38,894 nt of DNA from JAGBWK01 sp964462445 (GCA_964462445.1 CAYWXG010000022.1:1-38894), one strand, 5' to 3'. Numbered from the stretch's first letter, positions 23,933 to 32,885 are shown. A program made the numbers and translations. Notes: generated from the letters alone by a model not told the origin.

Positions 23933-24472
23933 ATGAGTGCAATAGATATTCTAATAATACTGATATTCATCGTTTCAATAGCCTATGGCCTGAAACGTGG
24001 CTTTATTTCGCAGCTCGGTTCGGTGGGCGGAGTATTGGTGGGCATTGTAGCTTGCCAATTGTTTGCCGGTAAGTTGGCGGCAGTGTTTGCCGGTAGTAAT
24101 CCGGATGAAAACGACCTATATGTCGGCGGAGTGTTTGCTTCAGTGTTGTTGTTCATAGTTGGATTTATTGCGGCACGATTAGTGGCAAATTTGGTAAAAA
24201 CGGTGGCAAAATCGCTTCATCTGACGGTCTTTGACCGAATTGCCGGTGCAATTTTCTCTCTTTTTGAATGGTTTTTGATATTTAGTTTGTTGTTAAATAT
24301 ATGGCAGGCATTCCGTCCCGACATCGACATTACGTCGAAAAGCAGTCTTGCCGATGGACGTGCTTCTAAGGCGGTAGTTGATTTTGCGCCAAAAGTGCTT
24401 GGCAGCGAATCGTTTAAGGAAATTGTGACAGCTGTTGCCAATGTTGGCTCAGACAACGAAAACGAGAATTGA
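23933..24472 (+). CDS. CvpA family membrane protein
   Basis: This 179-residue protein opens with the family motif IDILIILIFIVSIAYGLKRGFISQLG and has four predicted membrane helices and a short C-terminal tail. CvpA proteins are known from colicin V production and purF operons, and take part in envelope stress or bile tolerance in some bacteria; the molecular activity is unsettled. The stop is 7 bp before the chosen ATG of sufB, so it is the first gene of the suf operon. That is a recurring arrangement in Bacteroidales as far as I recall. Confidence 0.87.
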   Translation: MSAIDILIILIFIVSIAYGLKRGFISQLGSVGGVLVGIVACQLFAGKLAAVFAGSNPDENDLYVGGVFASVLLFIVGFIAARLVANLVKTVAKSLHLTVFDRIAGAIFSLFEWFLIFSLLLNIWQAFRPDIDITSKSSLADGRASKAVVDFAPKVLGSESFKEIVTAVANVGSDNENEN

Positions 24473-24479
24473 AATAGAA

Positions 24480-25952
24480 ATGAAAGAAAACGATATAGAA
24501 CAAAATAATAAAACTAACGATGAGATAATCACCGAGGCAACGTCGGGAGAATATAAATATGGCTTTGTCAGCGATATCGACACGGAAATAATCCCTGTGG
24601 GGTTGAATGAAGATGTCATCCGCTTGATTTCTGCCAAGAAGGAAGAACCACAATGGTTGCTCGATTTCCGTTTGGAAGCATATCGTCATTGGTTGACTCT
24701 TGAAATGCCACGCTGGGCGCATCTCGATATCCCTGAGATTGATTATCAGGCAATCAGCTACTATGCAGCTCCGCGTAAAAAGGAAGGACCTAAAAGCCTT
24801 GATGACGTTGACCCCGAATTGATTGATACTTTCAATCGCCTCGGAATTCCGCTTGAAGAGCAGAAACAACTTTCAGGCATGGCGGTAGATGCGGTGATGG
24901 ACTCGACATCGGTTAAAACAACACATCGAGAGAAACTTGCCTCGCTCGGCATTATCTTCTGCTCATTCTCCGAGGCGGTAAAGGATTATCCCGACTTGGT
25001 TAAAAAATATCTTGGCAAAGTGGTATCGTATCGCGACAATTTCTTTGCTGCACTCAATTCGGCAGTGTTTTCCGACGGCTCGTTTGTATATATCCCCAAG
25101 GGAGTGCGTTGTCCGATGGAATTGTCGACCTATTTCCGTATAAATGCTTCCGGTACCGGACAATTTGAACGTACACTTATAGTCGCCGACGATGATGCCT
25201 ATGTAAGCTATCTTGAAGGGTGTACTGCCCCACAACGCGATGAAAATCAGCTCCATGCGGCAATTGTGGAAATTATCGTCGAAGAGCGTGCGGAAGTGAA
25301 ATATTCAACGGTGCAGAATTGGTATGCCGGAGATAAAGATGGCAATGGCGGTATCTATAATTTTGTGACCAAACGAGGATTGTGTCGTGGTGATTTCTCA
25401 AAATTATCATGGACTCAAGTAGAGACCGGCTCTGCTATCACGTGGAAATATCCCTCTTGTATCTTAAAAGGGGATAATTCGGTAGGAGAATTTTATTCGG
25501 TAGCAGTTACTCGCAATCGACAGCAAGCCGATACCGGAACAAAAATGATTCATATCGGGCGCAATTCTCGTTCGACAATCGTTTCAAAAGGTATCTCCGC
25601 CGGAGAAAGTCAAAATTCATATCGCGGATTGGTGAAAGTAGTTGCCGATGCCGATGGTTGTCGCAACCACACCCAATGCGACTCCCTTTTGCTTTCTTCC
25701 ACTTGCGGGGCTCACACATTCCCTTATATCGATGTGAAAAATCCTACAGCCGTAGTTGAGCATGAAGCTACAACTTCGAAAATATCGGAGGACCAACTGT
25801 TCTATTGCAATCAACGCGGAATCCCCACGGAAGAAGCCGTAGGATTGATTGTCAACGGTTATGCTAAGGAGGTGATGAATAAGTTGCCAATGGAATTTGC
25901 CGTTGAGGCACAGAAATTGCTACAAATCACGCTCGAAGGCTCTGTCGGTTAA
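24480..25952 (+). CDS. sufB: Fe-S cluster assembly protein SufB
   Basis: The frame is open from 24435, but the ATG at 24480 (490 residues, MKENDIEQNN) is preferred because the longer version overlaps the end of cvpA and adds 15 residues with no family match. Scaffold motifs include SDGSFVYIPKGVRCPMELSTYFRI, then CDSLLLSSTCGAHTFPYIDV with the conserved Cys and HEATTSKISEDQLFYC with the conserved His and Glu used in cluster building. SufB works with SufC and SufD in the SufBC2D complex that builds [4Fe-4S] or [2Fe-2S] clusters. Length is normal. Confidence 0.96.
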   Translation: MKENDIEQNNKTNDEIITEATSGEYKYGFVSDIDTEIIPVGLNEDVIRLISAKKEEPQWLLDFRLEAYRHWLTLEMPRWAHLDIPEIDYQAISYYAAPRKKEGPKSLDDVDPELIDTFNRLGIPLEEQKQLSGMAVDAVMDSTSVKTTHREKLASLGIIFCSFSEAVKDYPDLVKKYLGKVVSYRDNFFAALNSAVFSDGSFVYIPKGVRCPMELSTYFRINASGTGQFERTLIVADDDAYVSYLEGCTAPQRDENQLHAAIVEIIVEERAEVKYSTVQNWYAGDKDGNGGIYNFVTKRGLCRGDFSKLSWTQVETGSAITWKYPSCILKGDNSVGEFYSVAVTRNRQQADTGTKMIHIGRNSRSTIVSKGISAGESQNSYRGLVKVVADADGCRNHTQCDSLLLSSTCGAHTFPYIDVKNPTAVVEHEATTSKISEDQLFYCNQRGIPTEEAVGLIVNGYAKEVMNKLPMEFAVEAQKLLQITLEGSVG

Positions 25953-25999
25953 TAATGAGATAATTAATAAATTTAGAAACAAATATAACAATATACAAA

Positions 26000-26761
26000 A
26001 TGTCGGAAATTCTTCTTGATGTCAAAAACCTCCACGCATCAATCGGCGAAAAGGAAATCCTAAAAGGGATAAGCCTGACAGTGCGCCGCGGTGAGGTCCA
26101 CGCTATAATGGGTCCTAATGGTTCAGGTAAATCTACATTCTCATCGGTGCTTGCAGGTAATCCCGCATTTACGGTAACCGAAGGCTCGGCATCGCTCAAT
26201 GGTGTTGACCTATTGTCGCTTTCTCCCGAGGATCGTTCTCACGAAGGACTTTTCCTTTCGTTTCAATATCCGGTGGAGATACCCGGAGTGTCGATGGTCA
26301 ACTTTATGCGCGCCGCAATAAATGCCAAACGTAAATATTTCAACGAGCCACCGATGTCGGCTACCGATTTCCTTAAAATGATGCGTCAGAAGCGCGCAGT
26401 GGTTGAGCTCGACAATAAGTTGGCCTCTCGTTCGGTCAACGAAGGGTTCTCCGGAGGGGAAAAGAAGCGTAATGAAATATTCCAAATGGCAGTTCTTGAA
26501 CCGCAATTGTCGATACTTGATGAAACTGACTCAGGGCTTGATATTGATGCGCTTCGAGTGGTTTCGCAAGGTGTCAATACACTCAAGACATCAGAGAACG
26601 CAACAATCGTAATCACACACTATCAGCGTTTGCTCGACTATATAAAACCCGACTTTGTTCACGTGCTTTACAAGGGTCGTATTGTTAAAACGGGCGGACC
26701 GGAATTAGCGCTTGAACTTGAAGAGCGTGGCTATGATTGGATAAAGGAAGATAATATTTGA
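26000..26761 (+). CDS. sufC: Fe-S cluster assembly ATPase SufC
   Basis: The 253 residues form a single ABC ATPase domain. Walker A is GPNGSGKS at 38-45, the Q loop is SFQYPVEIPG, the signature is SGGEKKRNE at 151-159, Walker B is SILDETDSGLD at 171-181, and the switch His is in VITHYQRL. SufC binds SufB and SufD and powers the rearrangement that exposes the cluster site. It follows sufB by 47 bp and its stop overlaps the possible upstream start of sufD. Confidence 0.97.
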   Translation: MSEILLDVKNLHASIGEKEILKGISLTVRRGEVHAIMGPNGSGKSTFSSVLAGNPAFTVTEGSASLNGVDLLSLSPEDRSHEGLFLSFQYPVEIPGVSMVNFMRAAINAKRKYFNEPPMSATDFLKMMRQKRAVVELDNKLASRSVNEGFSGGEKKRNEIFQMAVLEPQLSILDETDSGLDIDALRVVSQGVNTLKTSENATIVITHYQRLLDYIKPDFVHVLYKGRIVKTGGPELALELEERGYDWIKEDNI

Positions 26762-26790
26762 TTGATGAAAAATTTTTAAATCCTTTTGCC

Positions 26791-28128
26791 GTGAGTTCTT
26801 TGAAACAATATACCGACCTATATAAAAGCCATAAGGCTGTAATTGATGCCGGTTCCGCTCCTATAATTAACGCACTTCGTCCGGTGGCTTTAGACGCGCT
26901 GGAAGGGAAAACGTTGCCAGTAAAGGGGGATGAGGGGTATGAGATGACATCAATCGACGAAATGTTGGCTCCTGACTATGGCCTTAATGTTACGCGCATC
27001 AATATCCCTGTCGATGTCGCCGAAACATTCCGTTGCGACGTCCCAAATATGTCGTCGCTAATGGGAGTGGTCGCCAACGATAAATTTGTCGCTACAAATA
27101 CGTTGCTTCGCAATTTGCCGGAAGGGGTGACCGTTATGTCGCTATCGGAGGCAGCAATGCGCTTTCCTGAAGATGTGGCTCGTTGTTATGGTAAAATTGC
27201 ACCTCTCGACAATGTTCAAGTTGCATTAAACACTATGTTGGTGCAAGATGGAGTGTATATCCGCGTGCAGCCCGGGGTGAAAATCGAGCGCCCTGTGCAA
27301 ATTGTCAATATTTTCCAAAGTGCCGAGCCTTTAATGGCGGTGCGTCGTTTTCTTATTGATGTATGTGATGATGCCGACTTGCGTTTGCTAATTTGCGATC
27401 ATTCTCGTAATCCGCAGGTTGATTATTTGGGATTGCAAGTGACAGAGGTTAATGTAGGAAAAAATGCGCGTTTGGAAATCTACGATATCGAAGAGTCAAC
27501 TGCTTCAACGCATCGAATTTCGTTGACCTATGTGCGTCAAGAAGAGAAATCTTCATTCTTAGCTAATGCCACCACTCTTCTTAATGGTGTCACACGTAAC
27601 GAATATAATATTGATATCCTTGGGGAGCGATGCTCAAGCGGACTCTATGGTATGGCTATCGGCTCGGAGGCTCAACATATAGATAACTCTACGATAATCA
27701 ACCACCGCGTGGGTCGGTCAAATTCAAATCAACTTTTCCGCTATGTGCTCGACGATGAAGCGCGTGGTGCATTTGAAGGATTGATAGAAGTACATCCTAA
27801 TGCGCAGTTTACCGAAGCATATCAGACCAACAACAATATTCTCGCCTCGACTGAAGCGCGAATGCATGCAAAGCCGCAATTGATTATTAATAACGATGAT
27901 GTCAAATGCAGTCATGGCGCCACAACCGGTCAACTCAATCACGAAGCATTGTTCTATATGCAAAGTCGCGGAATTCCTCATGATGAAGCGCGCACTATGT
28001 TGATGCAAGCCTTTATGGTCGATGTTATCGACACTGTATCTGTTGAAACGTTGCGCGACCGTTTGCGTCATCTTGTAGAAAAGCGTTTCGCCGGCACCTT
28101 AGGCTCTTGCGAAGGTTGCCGAAAATAG
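26791..28128 (+). CDS. sufD: Fe-S cluster assembly protein SufD
   Basis: The reading frame is open from TTG at 26758, which overlaps the sufC stop. I prefer GTG at 26791 (445 residues, SSLKQYTDLYKS), because SufD proteins of Bacteroidales that I remember begin close to a similar QY-DLY segment. The C-terminal beta-helix core is clear: VYIRVQPGVKIERPVQIVN, HRVGRSNSNQLFRYVLDD, KCSHGATTGQLNHEALFYMQSRGI. SufD pairs with SufB on one face of the complex. No sufS or sufE follows; a 207-bp gap and a different unit come next. If TTG is used the protein gains 11 residues. Confidence 0.94.
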   Translation: MSSLKQYTDLYKSHKAVIDAGSAPIINALRPVALDALEGKTLPVKGDEGYEMTSIDEMLAPDYGLNVTRINIPVDVAETFRCDVPNMSSLMGVVANDKFVATNTLLRNLPEGVTVMSLSEAAMRFPEDVARCYGKIAPLDNVQVALNTMLVQDGVYIRVQPGVKIERPVQIVNIFQSAEPLMAVRRFLIDVCDDADLRLLICDHSRNPQVDYLGLQVTEVNVGKNARLEIYDIEESTASTHRISLTYVRQEEKSSFLANATTLLNGVTRNEYNIDILGERCSSGLYGMAIGSEAQHIDNSTIINHRVGRSNSNQLFRYVLDDEARGAFEGLIEVHPNAQFTEAYQTNNNILASTEARMHAKPQLIINNDDVKCSHGATTGQLNHEALFYMQSRGIPHDEARTMLMQAFMVDVIDTVSVETLRDRLRHLVEKRFAGTLGSCEGCRK

Positions 28129-28225
28129 CGTAAATGTGCAAAATAATTGAATTTATGCGTAAAATAGCGCTCATGTGAGATGTGGTTTTGTTAAAATGTC
28201 GCAAAAAATGGCGAAATAGTATTAA

Positions 28226-28253
28226 TTTGTTAAGATGTAGTATAATAATTTTG
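28226..28253 (+). promoter_or_regulatory. Promoter of the PI-PLC-like gene
   Basis: TAATTTTG (28246-28253) fits the -7 box. The upstream TTTG (28226-28229) has a short spacer of 16 bp. The start near 28257-28260 gives a leader of about 76 nt to the ATG at 28336. Confidence 0.5.
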
Positions 28254-28254
28254 T

Positions 28255-28296
28255 ATCAATGACATTGTGTGAATTTGATTCTCAATTGTCATTGAT
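28255..28296 (+). repeat. Inverted repeat at the predicted 5' end of the PI-PLC-like message
   Basis: ATCAATGACA (28255-28264) and TGTCATTGAT (28287-28296) are exact reverse complements, with a few more pairs inside (TTG/CAA) after one bulged base. It could be an mRNA hairpin or an operator. Confidence 0.75.
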
Positions 28297-28335
28297 ATAA
28301 CATTATATCATTATGTATCATAACAAATTAATAAC

Positions 28336-31300
28336 ATGAACATGAAATTACTTCTCACAAGTGCATTTACATTAATAAGTGCATTTGCCTTCCAATGTTT
28401 GGCATGGACAGGCAACAATTGGATGTCGGATATTCCGGATGATACTTATGTGGCTGAGATGTCGATTCCCGGCACTCACGATGCAGCTACAGGTTACGGG
28501 ACTACGTTGGATACCTCGGCAAGAACACAGGACAATAATATCGCCGAGCAGTTGGAATTAGGAATTCGTGCGTTTGACTTCCGTCCGCACGTATCCGGCA
28601 ATACTATTGAAGCTCATCATGGCGTTATCAATTGCAATATTACTTTTGATGATGCGATGAAAACTGTTATTGGTAAATTCTTGGATGACAATCCCACTGA
28701 ATTTGTCGTGCTTCATCTCCTTTATGCCCCTGGCATAGCTTCCAGTTTTGATAGCGAAAAAACCGAATATGCCCAATTACTTAAGGCGCTCTTTGAGAGT
28801 GACGAACTCAAGGGTAAGGCAGTTGCATTCCATCGTGGTTTGACAGTTGGTGAAATGCGAGGAAAAATACTCGTATTAAGCCGCGACCGATATGCCGATG
28901 AACCCTATTTCGGTGGTTTCTTTGACAGCTGGTCGGAGGAATACAATAATATCACCAATCGTAGTTATATCATCGGAGCATCCGGTGATGATATGAATAA
29001 TGCCAAACTATTCGTGCAGGACAGAGCTGATACAGGAACCGACAAAGATGAAAAAGCCGGATTCATGACCAATCTGCTTGATTTTACCACCCGACACAGA
29101 GCTAATGGAGACCCGGCTAATTGTGTATGGGCATTTAACTTCCTCTCCGCATATAGCACTACTTCTACATATACTAGCTATAAAGAAAATGCCACGTATT
29201 TTAATCAGAAGTTAGTGGACTATGTTAATTCCGACAGCTATATCCCCGGTCCCACAGGTTTCGTGATGATGGACTTTGTTGGTGTGTCAGATGCCAATGG
29301 TATCGCATCGGTCAACGCTGTTATCGATAACAACTTCAAATATATTGGGGTTGAAAATACTCCGGCTGCAGGCAACAATCCTCAGTTCCGTATTGACATG
29401 GCATGGTTGCAAGCCGATGGTATGTATTATAACTGTGGTGGAGACAAGGCCGTGCCAATCATTGCCGACTTTGACAGTGACGGACGTATGGACTACTACT
29501 GCAGCGGTCAATCCTACGAATATATTGCCGACTCGGATTCATGGAATTGGGGCGATGCATCTTATATGGCTCTCAACTACGGCTTCGGACACCCCTACGG
29601 CTTTGAAGCATACGATAATTCGGGCGTGAAACGTGGCGAAGCTCGAGACGCTTCCAACGATGAGGACTATCTTCCGATAGTTTATGGAGCTCAAGTACGC
29701 GCACTCACCGACCTTAATCAGGATGGAGCTGTCGACTTCCTCGTGTGGGACTGTGACCAACACGGTTGGGGAACGCATGATATATATTTCGGATGGGGCG
29801 ACCCCAACAATCAAGTGTACATCAATAATGGCGATGGTTCTCAGTTTACAGAAATTAGCGGTTTCCCCAGTAAAATCGGCAATAATAAGCATGGTGACTG
29901 GGGCTGTTCAATTCCCGGTAAATATCATCGCCTCTCTATCGGCGATGTCAACTGCGACGGTTATCCCGACATCCTTATGGTAACTGAGAGTGGTACTCAA
30001 GTGGTTGATGGTGTACTGAACTGGTACGATGCCAACGGCACATCGGTTTTCATCAATAATGGTGACAATACTTTTACTCGTAAATACATCGCTTCAAACC
30101 GCAATTTCTACGCGACATCACTCTTTGGCGATTTTAACTGTGATGGCTATCCCGACATCCTGCTCAACGGCTGGCATGACACTATTACCGGTGCTGATGG
30201 TAATAGCATCGGTGGTAATTGGGAACTTGTCATCATGACTAACGATGGTAAAGGCAACTTCTCTGTGGCTTATCACAGCAACGATTATGGCAAAAGTGAC
30301 GATAGTGGCAAGGAGACAGCAATTCATGTGCTTGACTACGACCAGGACGGCAAAATGGATATTCTCCTCAGCGGAACTACCAACAACAATAGTTTTGGCA
30401 ATACCAACGGTCGCGACGGAAAGGTCGCTTTCATTCTCCGCAATGAGTCCGACGGCACTAATGTTGCGTTCTCCGAGGTGCTGACAGATTTGCACCCGGC
30501 ATCAGAGGCAATGGCACGTACGTCTATTCTTGCCGATTTCAACGGCGACGGATTCATTGACTATCTTGCCGACGGATGGGGTCCCAACAGCGATTGGTCG
30601 AATGGCACATACCTTTCATATAGCCAAGGGCAGTATAACAGCAACTATGCTCTCAGCAATGGTGTAATCAGTAATAAGGACTATTACGGCTCGACAGTAG
30701 GTGAGGAACAATCGTGGATAACATTTGGCGACATGGATGGCGACGGAATGCTCGACATCATCTCTCCTGCAGGTAATAGTGCTCCACGTGTATATCTAAA
30801 TCGTACCCTCGAAGGGAAGAATCAAGTAGCTCAGGTCCCGGAAGCACCTACTAACACAAAGGCAACTTATGACAAGAATACAAAGCGCATCACCTTTACA
30901 TGGGATAAGATGTATACCAAATCAGGAAGCAAAGCAATCTACAACACCTATCTTCGTCGAGTTGACGGCTTGTCGCGCGCTGCGTCAGGAACTATAATGC
31001 GAGTGCCCGCTGATATCACTACCGGAAAACTGAAAGCATATACAGAATGGAGCACATTCCTACCCGGTGAGACATGTTTCTTTGAAGATCTTGAAGATGG
31101 TACTTACGAGTTGGGCGTTCAGTCGGTAGGTTACAACTATGGTGCATCAGAGTTTACTACGCATCTGTTCAAAATCGAAGGAGATATTGTGACCGGAATA
31201 GATGAAATAGTTGCTGAGGAAGAAATGAATACTTTGGTGAATGTTTACAACATGCAAGGTATGCTCCTCAAGCAGAGTGTTGAAAAAGAAAATGCACTTA

Positions 31301-31356
31301 CCGACCTTCCTGCCGGTTTCTATATCGTTGGCGATAAGAAAGTTTTGAAACGATAA
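28336..31356 (+). CDS. Secreted PI-PLC-like phosphodiesterase with seven FG-GAP repeats and type IX-like tail
   Basis: This 1006-residue protein has a signal peptide (1-23, ending CLA). The PI-PLC X domain (about 30-345) carries SIPGTHDAATG with H48, GIRAFDFRP and IEAHHGV with H94/H95, the paired His of bacterial PI-PLC. Seven FG-GAP/VCBS-like repeats follow, each with a Ca2+-type DxDxDG loop: FDSDGRMD, LNQDGAVD, VNCDGYPD, FNCDGYPD, YDQDGKMD, FNGDGFID, MDGDGMLD. A fibronectin-like part (about 840-940) precedes the tail YNMQGMLLKQS to GFYIVGDKKVLKR, a type IX sorting-like end. The expected reaction is cleavage of phosphatidylinositol or a glycosyl-PI at the cell surface. Substrate is inferred. 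Confidence 0.85.
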   Translation: MNMKLLLTSAFTLISAFAFQCLAWTGNNWMSDIPDDTYVAEMSIPGTHDAATGYGTTLDTSARTQDNNIAEQLELGIRAFDFRPHVSGNTIEAHHGVINCNITFDDAMKTVIGKFLDDNPTEFVVLHLLYAPGIASSFDSEKTEYAQLLKALFESDELKGKAVAFHRGLTVGEMRGKILVLSRDRYADEPYFGGFFDSWSEEYNNITNRSYIIGASGDDMNNAKLFVQDRADTGTDKDEKAGFMTNLLDFTTRHRANGDPANCVWAFNFLSAYSTTSTYTSYKENATYFNQKLVDYVNSDSYIPGPTGFVMMDFVGVSDANGIASVNAVIDNNFKYIGVENTPAAGNNPQFRIDMAWLQADGMYYNCGGDKAVPIIADFDSDGRMDYYCSGQSYEYIADSDSWNWGDASYMALNYGFGHPYGFEAYDNSGVKRGEARDASNDEDYLPIVYGAQVRALTDLNQDGAVDFLVWDCDQHGWGTHDIYFGWGDPNNQVYINNGDGSQFTEISGFPSKIGNNKHGDWGCSIPGKYHRLSIGDVNCDGYPDILMVTESGTQVVDGVLNWYDANGTSVFINNGDNTFTRKYIASNRNFYATSLFGDFNCDGYPDILLNGWHDTITGADGNSIGGNWELVIMTNDGKGNFSVAYHSNDYGKSDDSGKETAIHVLDYDQDGKMDILLSGTTNNNSFGNTNGRDGKVAFILRNESDGTNVAFSEVLTDLHPASEAMARTSILADFNGDGFIDYLADGWGPNSDWSNGTYLSYSQGQYNSNYALSNGVISNKDYYGSTVGEEQSWITFGDMDGDGMLDIISPAGNSAPRVYLNRTLEGKNQVAQVPEAPTNTKATYDKNTKRITFTWDKMYTKSGSKAIYNTYLRRVDGLSRAASGTIMRVPADITTGKLKAYTEWSTFLPGETCFFEDLEDGTYELGVQSVGYNYGASEFTTHLFKIEGDIVTGIDEIVAEEEMNTLVNVYNMQGMLLKQSVEKENALTDLPAGFYIVGDKKVLKR

Positions 31357-31392
31357 ATCTATATTAGATAATTTATAAGATGATTGATTAGT

Positions 31393-31435
31393 AAGGGGAC
31401 CGTTCCTATCGTGGGACGGACCCCTTTGCTTTTGA
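31393..31435 (+). terminator. Intrinsic terminator after the PI-PLC-like gene
   Basis: The stem AAGGGG-a-CCGT (31393-31403) pairs with ACGG-a-CCCCTT (31416-31426), followed by TGCTTTTG. Confidence 0.8.
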
Positions 31436-31492
31436 ATTTTATGAGTATATGATTTTTGGAGAAGAAATATGCTGATTTTTAGAGACATTTAG

Positions 31493-31500
31493 TATATTTG
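31493..31500 (+). promoter_or_regulatory. -7 element of the esterase gene
   Basis: TATATTTG fits TAnnTTTG. The start near 31504-31507 is downstream of the longest frame's Met (31498), which supports the later ATG at 31546. No TTG at the -33 position. Confidence 0.5.
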
Positions 31501-31506
31501 CAATCT

Positions 31507-31520
31507 ATATTCTTGAATAT
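31507..31520 (+). repeat. 14-bp palindrome at the predicted 5' end of the esterase message
   Basis: ATATTC-TT-GAATAT is perfect over 14 bases and coincides with the predicted first transcribed bases. Confidence 0.6.
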
Positions 31521-31545
31521 TAATCCAACTCAAAATCATAGTATC

Positions 31546-32721
31546 ATGAAATTTCGACTTACATTAGGTCTACTTTTTATCAGTAGCACCATGCTGGGCC
31601 AACAAGCATTGTGGGATAGTCGCAATGTAGTATCTCCACAAGTCAATGATGACGCTACGGTGACTTTCCGTTACTTTAATCCAACAGCCGAATCCGTTAA
31701 AGTCATAGGGGATTTTAATATTGCAGCCGATGGAAGTAAGCTAACACCGGTAATTGAACTTATCAAAAACGACAATGGGTTGTGGGAAGGAACGACATCT
31801 GCTCCTCTTGCCCCTGAATTGTATAGCTATTGGTTCGACATTAACGGTGTGCGCACCACCGACCCTGCAAATGTGTATCTCGATCGCGATGTTTCTACCA
31901 TCTCCAATATATTTCTTGTGGGCGGCGGATGCGACGGGCTTTATGCAGTCAACAACGTGCCTCACGGCTCGGTGAGCAAGGTGTGGTATCATAGCGATGC
32001 GTTCAACACAGATCGTCGCATGACGATTTATACCCCCGCGGGATATGAAACTTCAGGCAAAAAGTATCCTGTGCTATATCTCCTTCATGGTATGGGTGGC
32101 GATGAAAATGCGTGGAGTGAACTCGGTCGCGCATGTGAAATTCTCGATAATCTTATCGCTGCCGGTAAGGCTCGTCCGATGATTGTGGTAATGCCGAACG
32201 GGAATGTAGATATGCCGGCCGCTCCCGGAGAATCTCACCTCGGAATGAATCCTCCGACTCCCAACCTCCCTCACACAATGGACGGATTGTATGAAATGGC
32301 ATTCCCTGAAATAATCAATTATGTCGATTCTAATTATCGCACCCGCACCGACAAAGAGTCACGAGCAATAGCCGGGTTGTCGATGGGTGGATTCCACTCG
32401 TTGCACACTGCAATGGCCTATCCCGAAAAGTTTGATTACGTAGGATTGTTTTCAGCTGCTATATGGTCGCCTCGAGCCGAACAGATAGAGTTTTATCATG
32501 ATATGGAGGGTAAACTTCAACGATTGTTGGGAGGCAAAGCTGCACCGATGTGTTGGATAGCTATAGGTAAGGATGATTTCCTTTACGACACGAATACCAA
32601 ATTCCGCGAGATACTTGACCGCAATTCGCTTCCCTACACCTACGTAGAAACAACCGATGGTCATATATGGCGCAATTGGCGTATCTACCTCTCCTCTTTC
32701 CTTCCTCTGTTGTTCAAGTAA
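31546..32721 (+). CDS. Secreted esterase of the enterochelin/feruloyl esterase (esterase D) family
   Basis: I start at codon 17 of the longest frame (ATG at 31546, 391 residues), because it opens a Sec signal (MKFRLTLGLLFISSTMLGQ) and the promoter element lies just before it. The N-terminal domain (about 25-110) resembles an E-set/CBM48 module (TVTFRYFNPTAESVKVIGDF, YSYWFDINGVRTTDP). The alpha/beta hydrolase part has YLLHGMGGDENAW, the nucleophile elbow GLSMGGFHS, KDDFLYD and DGHIWRNWR for the Asp and His of the triad. Family members split feruloyl or acetyl esters of plant polysaccharides or hydrolyse siderophore esters. It may act on xylan side groups; this is inferred. Confidence 0.88.
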   Translation: MKFRLTLGLLFISSTMLGQQALWDSRNVVSPQVNDDATVTFRYFNPTAESVKVIGDFNIAADGSKLTPVIELIKNDNGLWEGTTSAPLAPELYSYWFDINGVRTTDPANVYLDRDVSTISNIFLVGGGCDGLYAVNNVPHGSVSKVWYHSDAFNTDRRMTIYTPAGYETSGKKYPVLYLLHGMGGDENAWSELGRACEILDNLIAAGKARPMIVVMPNGNVDMPAAPGESHLGMNPPTPNLPHTMDGLYEMAFPEIINYVDSNYRTRTDKESRAIAGLSMGGFHSLHTAMAYPEKFDYVGLFSAAIWSPRAEQIEFYHDMEGKLQRLLGGKAAPMCWIAIGKDDFLYDTNTKFREILDRNSLPYTYVETTDGHIWRNWRIYLSSFLPLLFK

Positions 32722-32742
32722 ATTTTGAATATATAATGATTG

Positions 32743-32784
32743 AAAGCGGCCTTTTTGGAATACACACCTGAAAGGTCGCTTTTG
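32743..32784 (+). terminator. Intrinsic terminator after the esterase gene
   Basis: AAAGCG-g-CCTTT (32743-32754) pairs with AAAGG-t-CGCTTT (32771-32782), followed by TTG. The upper stem is AT-rich and has a mismatch. Confidence 0.7.
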
Positions 32785-32813
32785 TGTTCTTTAAATGCAA
32801 AGTTGGAGGGTAT

Positions 32814-32846
32814 TTTGGTTTGTTTCAGTTTAATTTATTAACTTTG
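32814..32846 (+). promoter_or_regulatory. Promoter of the cysE-purD-pdxB operon
   Basis: TTTG (32814-32817), a 21-bp spacer and TAACTTTG (32839-32846) match the consensus well. The start near 32850-32853 gives about 34 nt to the ATG. A GC-rich hairpin (GCGC-ATGG-GCGC, 32857-32868) sits right after it. Confidence 0.65.
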
Positions 32847-32885
32847 CCATCTAATAGCGCATGGGCGCGTTTAATAGGATAAATT

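Noticed and set aside
31498..31545. Longer start of the esterase
   Set aside because: The first Met precedes or overlaps the predicted transcription start and adds 16 residues ahead of a normal signal peptide.
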